Shown here in pieces: positions 7,624 to 17,300 of a stretch of 64,000 bases of DNA. Source of the stretch: Strigamia acuminata (taxonomy: Eukaryota; Arthropoda; Chilopoda; Geophilomorpha; Linotaeniidae); the NCBI GenBank assembly GCA_949358305.1, contig OX442319.1:1364001-1428000 (forward strand). Reading direction: 5' to 3'. Every line of letters begins with the position of its first letter. Within the stretch, counting starts at the first letter, position 1. The notes beneath the pieces are model-generated. The model worked only from the letters and a program-made list of their open reading frames with translations. It was not told the origin of the DNA and searched no databases. The position numbers were made by a program, and so were the translations under genes.

Positions 7624-10398
7624 ATGGCGTGCTGTAATGAAGACTTCCCGGGAAGGAAATACCCTAAAAACTATCGAACACCGCCTCTACATGCGGCAGG
7701 TCCTCCGAAGGTGCCACACCACCATCCCGATGATCCACTCGATGCTGGGTTCCCTAATTACGAGATATGTCCGGTATGTTCGGGATACGGAAAGGAAATC
7801 GATCCGCCGCGGCCCGAGTGCAAATGCCGGGCGTGTGACGGTCGGGGGGACTTACGGCGCAATTTACATATCGTTTGGATGCGCCAAATTTACGGTTGGG
7901 TGTTGCGAAGATACGAACAAGACCATGTGATTATAGTGAGTGTAACATATCCACCATTCCGCCCACTGAACGGTAGTCCGGTGTCAATACAGAGGTTCCG
8001 GACGATCCACTTCTGGTATTGGCACCGGGCGCAACGAGTTGCGCACACAAATCGCATTACACCACGACAATGGATTTATCCGATGGCGGAAGTGGTACAA
8101 CTTTTATATATTCAAGTGCCAAATTTACTCCAGGACGAGGTGGAAGGTTTGGCCCCCATGTTGAGGGAACAACATCTCGTCGATCAGATGCAATCCGCGA
8201 CAATTCGCTATTTCCACCCATTTCCAGGGGATGCCTCGATGATGAACGAGCAGGTGGAACTGGTTGCGGAAACACAGGGCGCCATGGACACCATAGATAC
8301 GAATGATCAGTCGGTATTGCCCTATTTTACAGGAAATCGTCCTCCATGTTCAATTAACCGACGAGAGGATCGTACGGAGAAGCTTGCACAGAAAGTATTG
8401 GGTAAGATCGAGGACACGAAAATGCCTTTGCGACGTGACGAGACCAAGGACACCAATACGACCCGATATCGTCCACAGCCATCCGAGGAGACCCTTGCGC
8501 AAGCAACAGCGCAGCTGGCCGGTTTATCAATCGATAATAACGGGGATGATGAGGACGACGATGATTCCATGTTTACGAGTGTCTCTACCCATCTTGATGT
8601 AATTTCAGCTACTAAAGACGAGAACTCAGATCCGCCCTGTGATTTGCGCTATTATTCCGGCCGTTCTACGTTGGGAAATGTGACTGAGCAAGAAATGGCA
8701 AATTTGACGCGGGCACATAATGAAGCAAACGCCCAGTGTCGCGCCAGCACTCCTCCAGTTCGGGACAACGAATCAAGTTTCAGTGTAACCCCGTCCATCT
8801 GTGGGGTGGCCCATGAGATTTTTGCAGAGACACCGGCTGCGCAGGTCCAAGATGTCCGAAAGTTGGAGCGAAAGATGGCCGATCCACGGATGTCCAATGT
8901 TCCGCCCATGCAGCAATCCCGCGGACCACCGCTCAGTGCACGACTTCCTCCAGCGATGCGGGAACGATTTGCGCAATCGCCACAGAACGCGAATTTATCC
9001 GCGACATCTTTAAAACCAACTTCTAATAATAATAATCTCAATTCTAACACAGGTGCCCGACCGAAGCTTTTGGCAAAGAAAAATATTCTCGTGACAACTG
9101 CGAGTACTACTTCTACCACGGTAACGGCGGCAAGGGCAACAGAGGCCCCCTCGTGCTCAACGACGAAGATTTCGAACATTCCAGTGTCGACGCCTGGACC
9201 CATCACCTATGCGCAGTTACCATCGCGCAATGTTTCCACGACTACAAAGGCCGCTTCCACGCCAAGTACGGTTTCGGTCTCTTCTAGTCAGACTTCGACG
9301 CCGCCCCATCGAGTGGCTCCTACCGAAGCCAGCGCGACTGTTGCCTCCGATGGGGCACAGGCTCTTGGAGATATTGCCTCTCATTGCGATCTGGCAGTTG
9401 ACCGATACGGCGTAACAACGAAACCGGTAAATTCTTTGGAACTAATTCCTGATCTATTAGATGAATTCGAGGTCGAGGTTTGCGTAAAGGGGCCAGAGGT
9501 GTCTAAGACCCGATTTCATATGGAACGCAAAGGGTGGATTACGCTTTTGGAACATATGATGGACAAGGATTTTGAGATACTTCGTGTGGATTTCCGTAAC
9601 ATTCATGGTCAGATGAAGACTCGCATTCGCGATATGGCTGCTCAAGTATTGAGGCGGATGTCGGAATGCGATATCTACGATCATGATGGCGTTTTGGAGC
9701 AGTTAATTTGGATCATGCATGAGGAGATCTCGCGCATGATCTATCACATTCGGCGCCGTCGTGACTACGAGCAAATGACCACCGAGCAACGTCAACGGGA
9801 GTACGAGCAGAAACATGCGGCGGAAAAAGCACGCGTTGCCGAGATCCATCGTGTTGAGGAGGAAAAGAAAGCGATCCAGGAGGCTAAGGAAGCGGAGGAA
9901 AAGCGATGCGCTGAGGAGACTCGTTTGAACGAATTGCGAGAGATGCTTCAAACTTCAGCCCGCCATCACGAGTTTGCGCCATCCATTCCACCAGGTCCGG
10001 GTTTCTCGGGTTGGGACGATGCCCCACCCACAATTACCTTGGAACTTTTGCCTAGCTTGATGTCTCCAGCGGCTATTATCTGCAATTTCGCTAACGGTCG
10101 AGGTGAGTGCCTTCAATTTGGAATGTCGACACAAGCGCAACGACAACTTTTTCGTTCCCTCGCCGTTGCTGATTTGCGCATGTCTTTGGCCGAGGCAAAT
10201 CCGTTATTAAATTTATTGTATCGACGATATGGAGAGTTATTTCTCGACCATTGTCGGAACGAGATTAACCGACGAGGTGCAGTTAACTTTCACGATGCGC
10301 AGCGCATAGTGGTGGAAATTGCGCTTAATATGATTAAATATTTCCGAATTCCTCGTCATCGCGAAATCTTGGAGAAGGATTTCGAGCAACAATCCTAA
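7624..10398 (+). CDS. ORF3 of Gypsy-A: 924-aa protein with two DnaJ-like CxxCxGxG motifs and a coiled coil
   Basis: I do not recognise this protein as a known family. I chose the ATG at 7624 because its context (ACCAACATGG) is strong and there is no in-frame ATG upstream. Near the N-terminus are C49-P-V-C52-S-G-Y-G and C68-R-A-C71-D-G-R-G, two copies of the CxxCxGxG pattern of the DnaJ cysteine-rich zinc domain (which normally has four), with a further cysteine at 66. Residues about 455-570 are rich in serine, threonine and proline. Residues about 713-779 are a charged, Glu/Lys/Arg-rich coiled coil. No signal peptide or transmembrane segment is visible, so this is not an obvious Env although it sits at the env position. 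It may be a capsid-associated or RNA-binding accessory protein; this is inference. Confidence 0.8.
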   Translation: MACCNEDFPGRKYPKNYRTPPLHAAGPPKVPHHHPDDPLDAGFPNYEICPVCSGYGKEIDPPRPECKCRACDGRGDLRRNLHIVWMRQIYGWVLRRYEQDHVIIVSVTYPPFRPLNGSPVSIQRFRTIHFWYWHRAQRVAHTNRITPRQWIYPMAEVVQLLYIQVPNLLQDEVEGLAPMLREQHLVDQMQSATIRYFHPFPGDASMMNEQVELVAETQGAMDTIDTNDQSVLPYFTGNRPPCSINRREDRTEKLAQKVLGKIEDTKMPLRRDETKDTNTTRYRPQPSEETLAQATAQLAGLSIDNNGDDEDDDDSMFTSVSTHLDVISATKDENSDPPCDLRYYSGRSTLGNVTEQEMANLTRAHNEANAQCRASTPPVRDNESSFSVTPSICGVAHEIFAETPAAQVQDVRKLERKMADPRMSNVPPMQQSRGPPLSARLPPAMRERFAQSPQNANLSATSLKPTSNNNNLNSNTGARPKLLAKKNILVTTASTTSTTVTAARATEAPSCSTTKISNIPVSTPGPITYAQLPSRNVSTTTKAASTPSTVSVSSSQTSTPPHRVAPTEASATVASDGAQALGDIASHCDLAVDRYGVTTKPVNSLELIPDLLDEFEVEVCVKGPEVSKTRFHMERKGWITLLEHMMDKDFEILRVDFRNIHGQMKTRIRDMAAQVLRRMSECDIYDHDGVLEQLIWIMHEEISRMIYHIRRRRDYEQMTTEQRQREYEQKHAAEKARVAEIHRVEEEKKAIQEAKEAEEKRCAEETRLNELREMLQTSARHHEFAPSIPPGPGFSGWDDAPPTITLELLPSLMSPAAIICNFANGRGECLQFGMSTQAQRQLFRSLAVADLRMSLAEANPLLNLLYRRYGELFLDHCRNEINRRGAVNFHDAQRIVVEIALNMIKYFRIPRHREILEKDFEQQS

Positions 10399-12279
10399 AC
10401 GTGACTTTGTGCGCAAGTTTTTTGCAAATTGAAGTCGGGAGATCGTGTCAATGGGCGCTTCGTAAAATTCCTCCGCTTCGGCGTTGAGTTGAAGGACTTG
10501 ATACGAGGATCCTGATAATTTGCGAATATTTTGTGCGCACATCAACCTACTATACATCATTATTTTGTGTTATCATCATCATTTAACCCGAATTGTGTCT
10601 AAAATGCGCCGCCAGATCGTGGATCTCTGGTAAATGCCCTAATAAAACATCTCCGCATTTGTGCGTTGAGTTTGGGCTGGTCTGCATTTAAATATCTTCA
10701 TGGTATCCACTACCGACATTCATCATCATCCTTAAATTTTCATCATTTTCCCGTTCCGCCATGCGATTCCATTAATGAGGCGCTCCGTAAAACATCTCTC
10801 GAGTTGGAGGACTTGATGGAACGAGCTTGGGCAGCGGTAATGTGTTGATTTGAAGAACAAATAATTATTATTAGTGTTTCATCATAAATGTTATTATTTT
10901 TGCGCAACTTTTCAATTATGATAATTCTCACTGATAATTTATATTTTTATTTAATTATTTTTACGTTTTTAGTGCTTCAAAAATCGGACAATTGGATTTT
11001 TAGTGCTACCATTATATTTCGTTTAAGCGCAATTATGATTTTGATAATTATCCTAGTATATTATTGATATATTTATTTTATTTTAATTATTTTGATATCT
11101 TTTTGTGCCATAATCATTCCAGAATTACCTTCATTTAATTATGATAATCGTCCTAAAGATTAGGAATTTAACTCTATTTAATTTTGAATTTAATTTCATT
11201 TGATTTCAGTTAACCTTTATTTTAGCGCAATTATTCTGGAATGATCCAAATTAGTATTCAATGTTTAAACTTATTTAATGAGTATTTTTCTTTAATTATT
11301 CAACATTTAATCAAGATTCTTATGATATTTAACTAATTTTTCATGATTACTTTAATTCTGTGATATTTGAAATCAACGTGGTTAATTCCGTGGCAATACG
11401 AGTTGTATTGTGCGCGCGGGTATTTGTTATATTTTATAATATTTTATATGTTTCTATTTTCCATTTCATTCATAGAATTAATAACCTAAATTATCCTTGC
11501 GCAAAGTTTCGCGCATCCATTTAAAAGTTCCTAATTAATCTGAAATCATACTTACCTTATGCAGGTTGCATAATTTTGTACCTTACCTTTATTTTTTGTT
11601 TGTTTTTGCGCAATTACGCGCATCCTATCATAACAGAAATACCCAATCTGAAAATTAATAAATCCCATTTCGATTCCTGATAACTCTCATGTGTCGGCTC
11701 CTTATTTTTGTTTAATTTAAAATTGTTTATTCGATGATTTTTATACGAGAAGCAGAAGTTTGTTTATAAAAAAAGTAAAAGTGTTTAAAATTTTTATTTC
11801 ATAAATTGTTTGGGTAAAGTGTATAAACTCTCGTCCGTCCTAGGTATCGTCGGCCCCTTTAGGTTTAGTGTTCGCCCTCCTTGTGTCGTCCCTGTTTCGT
11901 CTTGTGATTTCGAGTAGAATGATTTAAAATTTACCATTGTGACTTTACAGAAAATCGTAGTTTAAATTTATTTTCAAAAGCCATGGTGATTTATTAATTC
12001 TTTAACTTTAATAATTTAATTGATTTTTGATGTTTAATCTAGTATTGTTTGATTTTTTTATCATTTTGACAAGGTTGTTAAATCTTTGCACCACATGCAT
12101 TATTTTAGACAGAGTTGTTAAGTCTTTGCGCAGACGCGCATCATTTTTTGTTTAATTTATTTAATTTATTTCTTTTTGAAAATTTGTATAGTTTCTGCGC
12201 ATGGCGCATTATTATTGTATGACTTTCCTTGTCTCTTATCCTTTTATTCCCTTCGATAAATCTCGAATAATAAAAGTCT
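10399..12279 (+). other. Long non-coding 3' region of Gypsy-A
   Basis: About 1.9 kb of AT-rich sequence between ORF3 and the polypurine tract. I see no substantial ORF, RNA gene or nested transposon. GCGC-bearing words such as TTGCGCAA, ACGCGCATCC and CTGCGCATGGCGC stand out against the AT-rich background. Confidence 0.7.
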
Positions 12280-12292
12280 AAGGGGGGAGGGA
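12280..12292 (+). promoter_or_regulatory. Polypurine tract of Gypsy-A
   Basis: A 13-nt unbroken purine run, AAGGGGGGAGGGA, abuts the TGT that opens the 3' LTR. In LTR retrotransposons this tract primes plus-strand DNA synthesis. Its position next to TGTCACG supports the LTR boundary. Confidence 0.85.
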
Positions 12293-12963
12293 TGTCACGG
12301 GCAGGTTACCCACCCTTCTTTTTTCTTCATTTCTAACTTAGACTGACCCAATCTTAAGTTTTCTTATTTTTTCCCAATCTTTCTTTTCATCTAACATCAA
12401 TGAATCATCTCTAAATATATGCGCAGCTTCATTGCGCGCATCCTATTATTTTCAACAATTAACCTTATTTCATACCTTCCACCCCCTCACCCACTCCAAT
12501 CGACCTGGTCACATGACTCATGTTTACCTGGTCGCTACTTTTATCCATAATCAACACTTCTCATATTTCTCTCAACGAGTTTAGACCTCTTAGATTGAAT
12601 TGGGTTGTCAATCCTTATTTTGCGCTTTAACACGCGCCACTTCTAATTTAACACTTAATAGCGCCTCTTTTCGCCCACCTTTTATCCCTTCGCATGCCTG
12701 TGACATCCTACGCCCACCCGCATACGAATATCACTGCGCATACTCATTCTTTTTAAACGTAAAGACCCACAACGTGAGACTGAGCCCGTCGAATATAAAT
12801 AATGTGTGTTACAGCGAGTTAGGTTTATTCACCGTCCGATATCCGCATATGACGATGGCACAAACAGAGTAAATCTACGAACTTTGCCCGCTGATTTGCG
12901 CTAACATCACCTTGCGCGTAAATTCAGATCAAATCAATTAAACATCTAAGTTGATTCGTAACA
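12293..12963 (+). repeat. 3' LTR of Gypsy-A (671 bp)
   Basis: It begins TGTCACG and ends CGTAACA, near-perfect inverted ends (one mismatch) identical to the ends of the unrelated-looking Gypsy-B LTR. The right boundary is confirmed because sequence from 12964 is shared with the uninterrupted repeat copies near 34490 and 24510. A TATAAATA box at 12794-12801 is a candidate promoter. The partner LTR lies outside the window, so age cannot be estimated. Confidence 0.85.
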
Positions 12964-13381
12964 AGTGTAACTTTCATTTCTCTGTATTTTGAGAACTTTG
13001 CATTGCAGCAAAGTTCATTTCTTGCCCCTTAATTATTGTGTAATTGTTGGTTTTCAAGCCCGTTTTTTTAACAATAACTTTATTTGAAGTGCCTATTGTT
13101 TCAGGCACGTGCTTCCACGTGCCTTTTATTGTTGAGCAATTTCTTGGGCAGTTGCGCTCCTGTTGCTAGCATTGCCGCGCGTTCTCCGCGCGCGTACTCG
13201 CGCGTTTTGCATCACACACATTCGGGTTCAATGGCCTATCGCGGCGGCACATTGTGTGGCATAGCGCGGCACGTTGCAATTACGTGACGTGGCACGTTGC
13301 TGTTACGTGACGCGATAGCCAGTATTTAAGCAGGGGATTCCATCATCGTTTACACAAATGCGCATTGCAACGTGGAGGCGC
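12964..13381 (+). repeat. Left flank of giant element I with perfect short hairpins
   Basis: This block recurs nearly identically at about 34487-34902 (plus), 24076-24512 (minus) and 44994-45428 (minus). It contains a 9-bp stem GAACTTTGC/GCAAAGTTC near 12990-13013 and the perfect hairpin AGGCACGTG-CTTC-CACGTGCCT at 13103-13124, which presents two CACGTG E-box cores. A 67-codon frame here has no ATG start and I do not call it a gene. Confidence 0.75.
13268..13330 (+). promoter_or_regulatory. Candidate inward-facing promoter, left arm I
   Basis: Two adjacent 23-bp direct repeats (13268-13290 and 13291-13313) each carry GGCACGTTGC followed by TTACGTGACG, which resembles CRE/bZIP-type sites. A TATTTAAG box follows at 13323-13330. 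Transcription from it would run into the hairpin array starting about 50 bp downstream. The same block occurs in all four array arms. Promoter activity is inferred from layout only. Confidence 0.45.
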
Positions 13382-13626
13382 ATTCGAGTCCTTTTCCCAA
13401 GCGTTGAAAAAGGACAAAACTCGTATTCGATTCGAAAGCGAATCGAATACGATTTTTGTCCTTTTTCAACGCAAAATTGTATTCGATTCGCTTTCGAATC
13501 GAATACGAATTTTGCCCTTCTTCAACGCGAAATCGTATTCGACTCGTTTTCGAGTCGAATGCGAATTTTGCCCTTCTTCAACGCGAAATCGTATTCGACT
13601 CGTTTTCGAGTCGAGTACGAATTTTG
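13382..13626 (+). repeat. 56-bp hairpin-unit array, left arm I, first part
   Basis: Each unit holds a near-palindrome of the form ATTCGACTCG-TTTT-CGAGTCGAAT, flanked by GCCCTTCTTCAACGCG. The outermost unit is variant (ATTCGATTCG... with CCTTTTTCAACG). Three units lie here; Copia-A is inserted at the first base of the next unit and the array resumes at 20993, giving 12 units in total for this arm. Confidence 0.9.
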
Positions 13627-14164
13627 TGTAGGTTGGCAGCAGAGGAAAACAACCAAAAATGCTCGAAATCTCGGGCGAAACTGTCGCAAATGCGTCGCAC
13701 GAGTGGTACGCGCGTACGGGCGACGTCGGGGACGAAATGTAAACGTAACGGCCGCGATATTCGCTTATATGCCGTGAGAAATGATGAATGAATGCTTAAA
13801 AGCATAAAATAAGTTTAATCAATACGAAATACTCACATATGAGTTGGAAAATACATGAATAACCATGAGGCGAGAGCCAGGCGCTGGTCGCCGCCATCTT
13901 GGATGTAGGAGTGGTACAGTAACGACACCTGGTGTCGTGAAATGGCGTTATGGAATTGAAAATTCCATAAAGCTTAACAAAAGGTTAGATATAGCATGAT
14001 GCCCCATGCAGAAACACAATAACATAATGTGAATGTTTGGAAATGATATACATAATTGAATATAATAAATATCGGAACAAATAAACGAATATAATGAAAC
14101 AATAGATCGTAATGTGATTCTATATCGCATCGACACACATATAATTTGGTTCCTTAGACCAACA
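13627..14164 (-). repeat. 3' LTR of Copia-A (538 bp)
   Basis: On the plus strand it starts TGTAGG and ends CCAACA. By eye it is identical over its length to 20455-20992. Its outer flank is the TSD copy TTTTG. Confidence 0.95.
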
Positions 14165-14176
14165 ATTCCCCCTTTC
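14165..14176 (-). promoter_or_regulatory. Polypurine tract of Copia-A
   Basis: On the minus strand the sequence reads GAAAGGGGGAAT directly before the 3' LTR. Copia-B has the similar GAAAAGGGGGAA at its own 3' LTR. About 190 bp of 3' untranslated sequence separates it from the pol stop at 14369. Confidence 0.85.
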
Positions 14177-14368
14177 GATGGAGATAGAATCAGGGGAAAA
14201 GAAATACGGTTACTGGAATTACAGTAGATAATAATCGAGAATAAATAATAGAGTCGAATCGCCGAGCCGGGTACTGTTATTGAAAACGCCACGTAGGCCC
14301 GAATATTCCCACAGAAACTTGGCGATCCTCGAAGTCGGGTAAATAACGAAAGAATGTCACGATAAAGT

Positions 14369-17300
14369 CTAAAGTCGGAACACACGGGAGATCAACGACT
14401 GAAGACGCTCAGAACTGAGCCACTTAGTGAATATGTCCGCGACGTTGTGCTCGCTGGACACTTTTCGGAGATCAAAACAGCCTGCCGTAAACCATTCCCT
14501 GAGCCAGTGATACTTGACGCGGATATGCTTCGTCTTCGAGTTTTCCACGTCGTTGGATGTGAATTGTATGCTGGCTAAGGCATCGGAGTAAATAATCGGA
14601 CGAGACAGGCGGTTCAAAATCGGGAATTCGGTGAAGATGTTATCGAGCCAAAAGGTTTCCTTCACGCATTCAACTAGGGCGAGAAATTCGGCTTCCATAG
14701 TTGAACACGCGACAGTCGATTGTTTTCGACACGACCAGCCTATTGGCACATTCCCGATATATGTAATGTAGCCACCGAAACTTAAAGATGTCGCCAAATC
14801 GCTAGCCCACGATGCATCCGTATACGCCCATAATTGGCTTGACGCACAATTCGAAAGTTCGATACGGTAATCAATAGTATTCGCTACGTACTGGAGAACT
14901 TGAAGGAGCGCACGGATGTGGGTGTTATCGTAGCAAGTGTTGAATTGCGAAAGCGATATGACGGAAAATAAGATGTCGGGGCGAGTTCGTGATGCCAGAA
15001 AAAGCAGTGACCCGATAAGCGAGCGGTAAGGAAAATCGATCAGGTCTTCTGTCGATGCTCGAACTAATGTGGTTCCGGGAGTCACTGGCACTTTCACGAG
15101 TCGATTTGTCGATGTACCGTACTTCGTTGGGAAATGTAAGTGCGTCCCATCTCGCGGATAAACTCGACTCCTAGCAGTTTGGTGATTGGGCCGAGGTTGA
15201 CTATGTCGAATTTCGAAGTAATAAGTCGAATAATCCGGTCCAAAACACTGTCGGCTGCGTAGAAAAGTACAATATCATCAACGTAGACTAGCATAACTGC
15301 ACAATTGCCATAGATGTAAACGCAATTGCACGCAGGCATTTTTCGGAATCCGAGGGCTCGAAGTGCTTCGTCCAGTTTCAAATACCATTGTCTACCGGAC
15401 TGGTGAAGTCCGTAAAGCGATTTCACGAGTAACCAAACGTTGTCGGGGTGATTACAGGTGGCACCTGCCGGGATGCGCATGTAGACCTTGTGCTCGAGGT
15501 CCCCGTACAGGTATGCACATTTGACGTCGAGGTGTGCATCTTTCCATCCTCGTAGCACTACCAAAAGGCAAAAGAATAGACGAATGAGGACGAAATTTAC
15601 TACTGGACTAAAGACTTCGTCGTAATCGATTCCGAAGGTTTGGCGAAAGCCTTGGGCGACAAGTCGAGCACGATATCGAGTAATCTTGCCGGTCGCGTCT
15701 GATTTGAGTTTAAAAATCCATTTACAACCCAGGATTGTCGTATCGGGCGGCTTCGGCACTTCGACATAAATCTCCCGCTCTTTGAAAGTTCCCAACTCTT
15801 CATCGATGGCTTCACGCCATTTTGGAGCGTCGTCGAATTTGGGAATTTCCGCATACGATGACGGTTCGGTGCGACAGAGATGAGCGGCATGTCGAGCTGG
15901 AGGAATCAATGGTAGTGTATGCTCCATATTGCCGAAAAAGAATAACTCGGGGTCGTAAGGGAGATTGTTCATAACACAGAACTCTTCGACGTCTCTGCGA
16001 GATCGAAGTCGGAGGCCGGGTTCCGGGAAGTAATAGACGTCGATGTCTATCGAACCTGGCTGTTGATCTTTGCGTAGATGTTCTTCGCGAATCCATTTAC
16101 GAAATACTGTGTTTCCGCCGACATAACGCCAATAGAATGATGTCTTGCCGGCAGAAGGAGCTGCAACATGTGTTGCGCCCGGAGGCAATGGAGACATTTG
16201 CCCCTGATCGAAGATTGGCATTGTGTGCTGTAAAATGTTCGGGCCGGCTTTCCTACGTAACGTGATGAAACGATTTGGGGAAGTCGGTGGTGAAAGGCCG
16301 GGGGAACTGGCATTGGACGTTTCCGGTGACGCATGTGCAGACTGATTCGGTCGCAATTCTTCCGCGTCCGGTTGAACCGCAAATTCCTCGATCTGCTCGG
16401 CGTCATCGTCGGTGTCCTGCCCTTCAGCTATCTGTTCGTGTTCCTCATTAGTAATCGGATGCGATACGGAACCACGAGCTGGAGTCGGCAATGTTGATGC
16501 ACAAAGTTCTAATAACTGTCGTTCCGGCGTTGATGGGGGTGGAATATGAACAATCGGTATCGGTGGCGTCTTTGATTTGGAAGCCGACTTGGATACAGAT
16601 TTGTCTTCGGATATCGAATGTTCGTCATCTGACGCTGGTTTGATCGACCAGTTTGCATATTCGATGGTGTCGTTGAATGACACTCTTTGTTGCTCGTTGT
16701 TGGGTTCATAGAAGGATTCATTGTTGCCATTTGGTACGCTTCGTAAGGATTTGCGATACGATTGATGTTCGTCTATGCGGACATGTGCAGACTCCGTGAC
16801 CTTGTTATCAATGGGATTCCAAATTCTATAGCCACGAGTTGCAACCGCGTACCCAACGAGATATCCTTCCCATGCGCGTGGATCAAGCTTTTTACGGCCC
16901 GGCGCTGTGTAGTGGACCCAACATTTGGATCCGATCTTTCGTAAGTGTCGGAGAGATAACGCTCGCTCACGCCAAAGTACATAGGGGACTTGATTCTTCA
17001 AACGTGAGTGAGGGCTTCTGTTCTTGATATAAGCGAAAGTCACTGCAAGCTCTGCCCATAAACCGGCCGGAAGTTTGGTTTCTTCATGAATTGCGCGGAT
17101 GTTGTCTGCCATCGTTCTGTTAATGCGTTCGGCCGTTCCATTCATTTGTGGGCTCGATGGGTTCGTTCGCTGCCCTTGGATCCCTTTGTCTTTCAAATAG
17201 CGCTCGAATTCATTGGACATGAATTCACCGCCACGGTCTGTGCGAATGGCTTTGATTGTTGTATTCGCAACCCGTTCGACTCTCGCGGCGAAGTCCTTAA

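Larger units (their letters stand above)
1..12963 (+). mobile_element. Gypsy-A: large Ty3/gypsy LTR retrotransposon, 5' end outside window
   Basis: Gene order is gag, then pol (protease-RT-RNase H-integrase), then a third ORF, a long non-coding stretch, a polypurine tract and a 3' LTR. This order (integrase after RNase H) is that of Ty3/gypsy elements. The 5' LTR, primer-binding site and possibly the start of gag lie left of the window. The element is inserted in the left flank of giant element copy I: sequence from 12964 on continues a repeat seen uninterrupted near 34490 (plus) and 24510 (minus). With at least 12.96 kb it is unusually large. The target-site duplication cannot be checked because the left junction is missing. 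GCGC-containing words are strikingly frequent in coding and non-coding parts alike. Confidence 0.93.

Noticed and set aside
7624-10398. ORF3 as a retroviral-type envelope
   Set aside because: No signal peptide, transmembrane helix or fusion-type segment is visible in the protein.
13084-13287. 67-codon frame repeated four times in the giant-element flanks
   Set aside because: It starts at a non-ATG codon, overlaps the promoter-like repeats, and its repetition reflects the DNA repeat rather than coding constraint.
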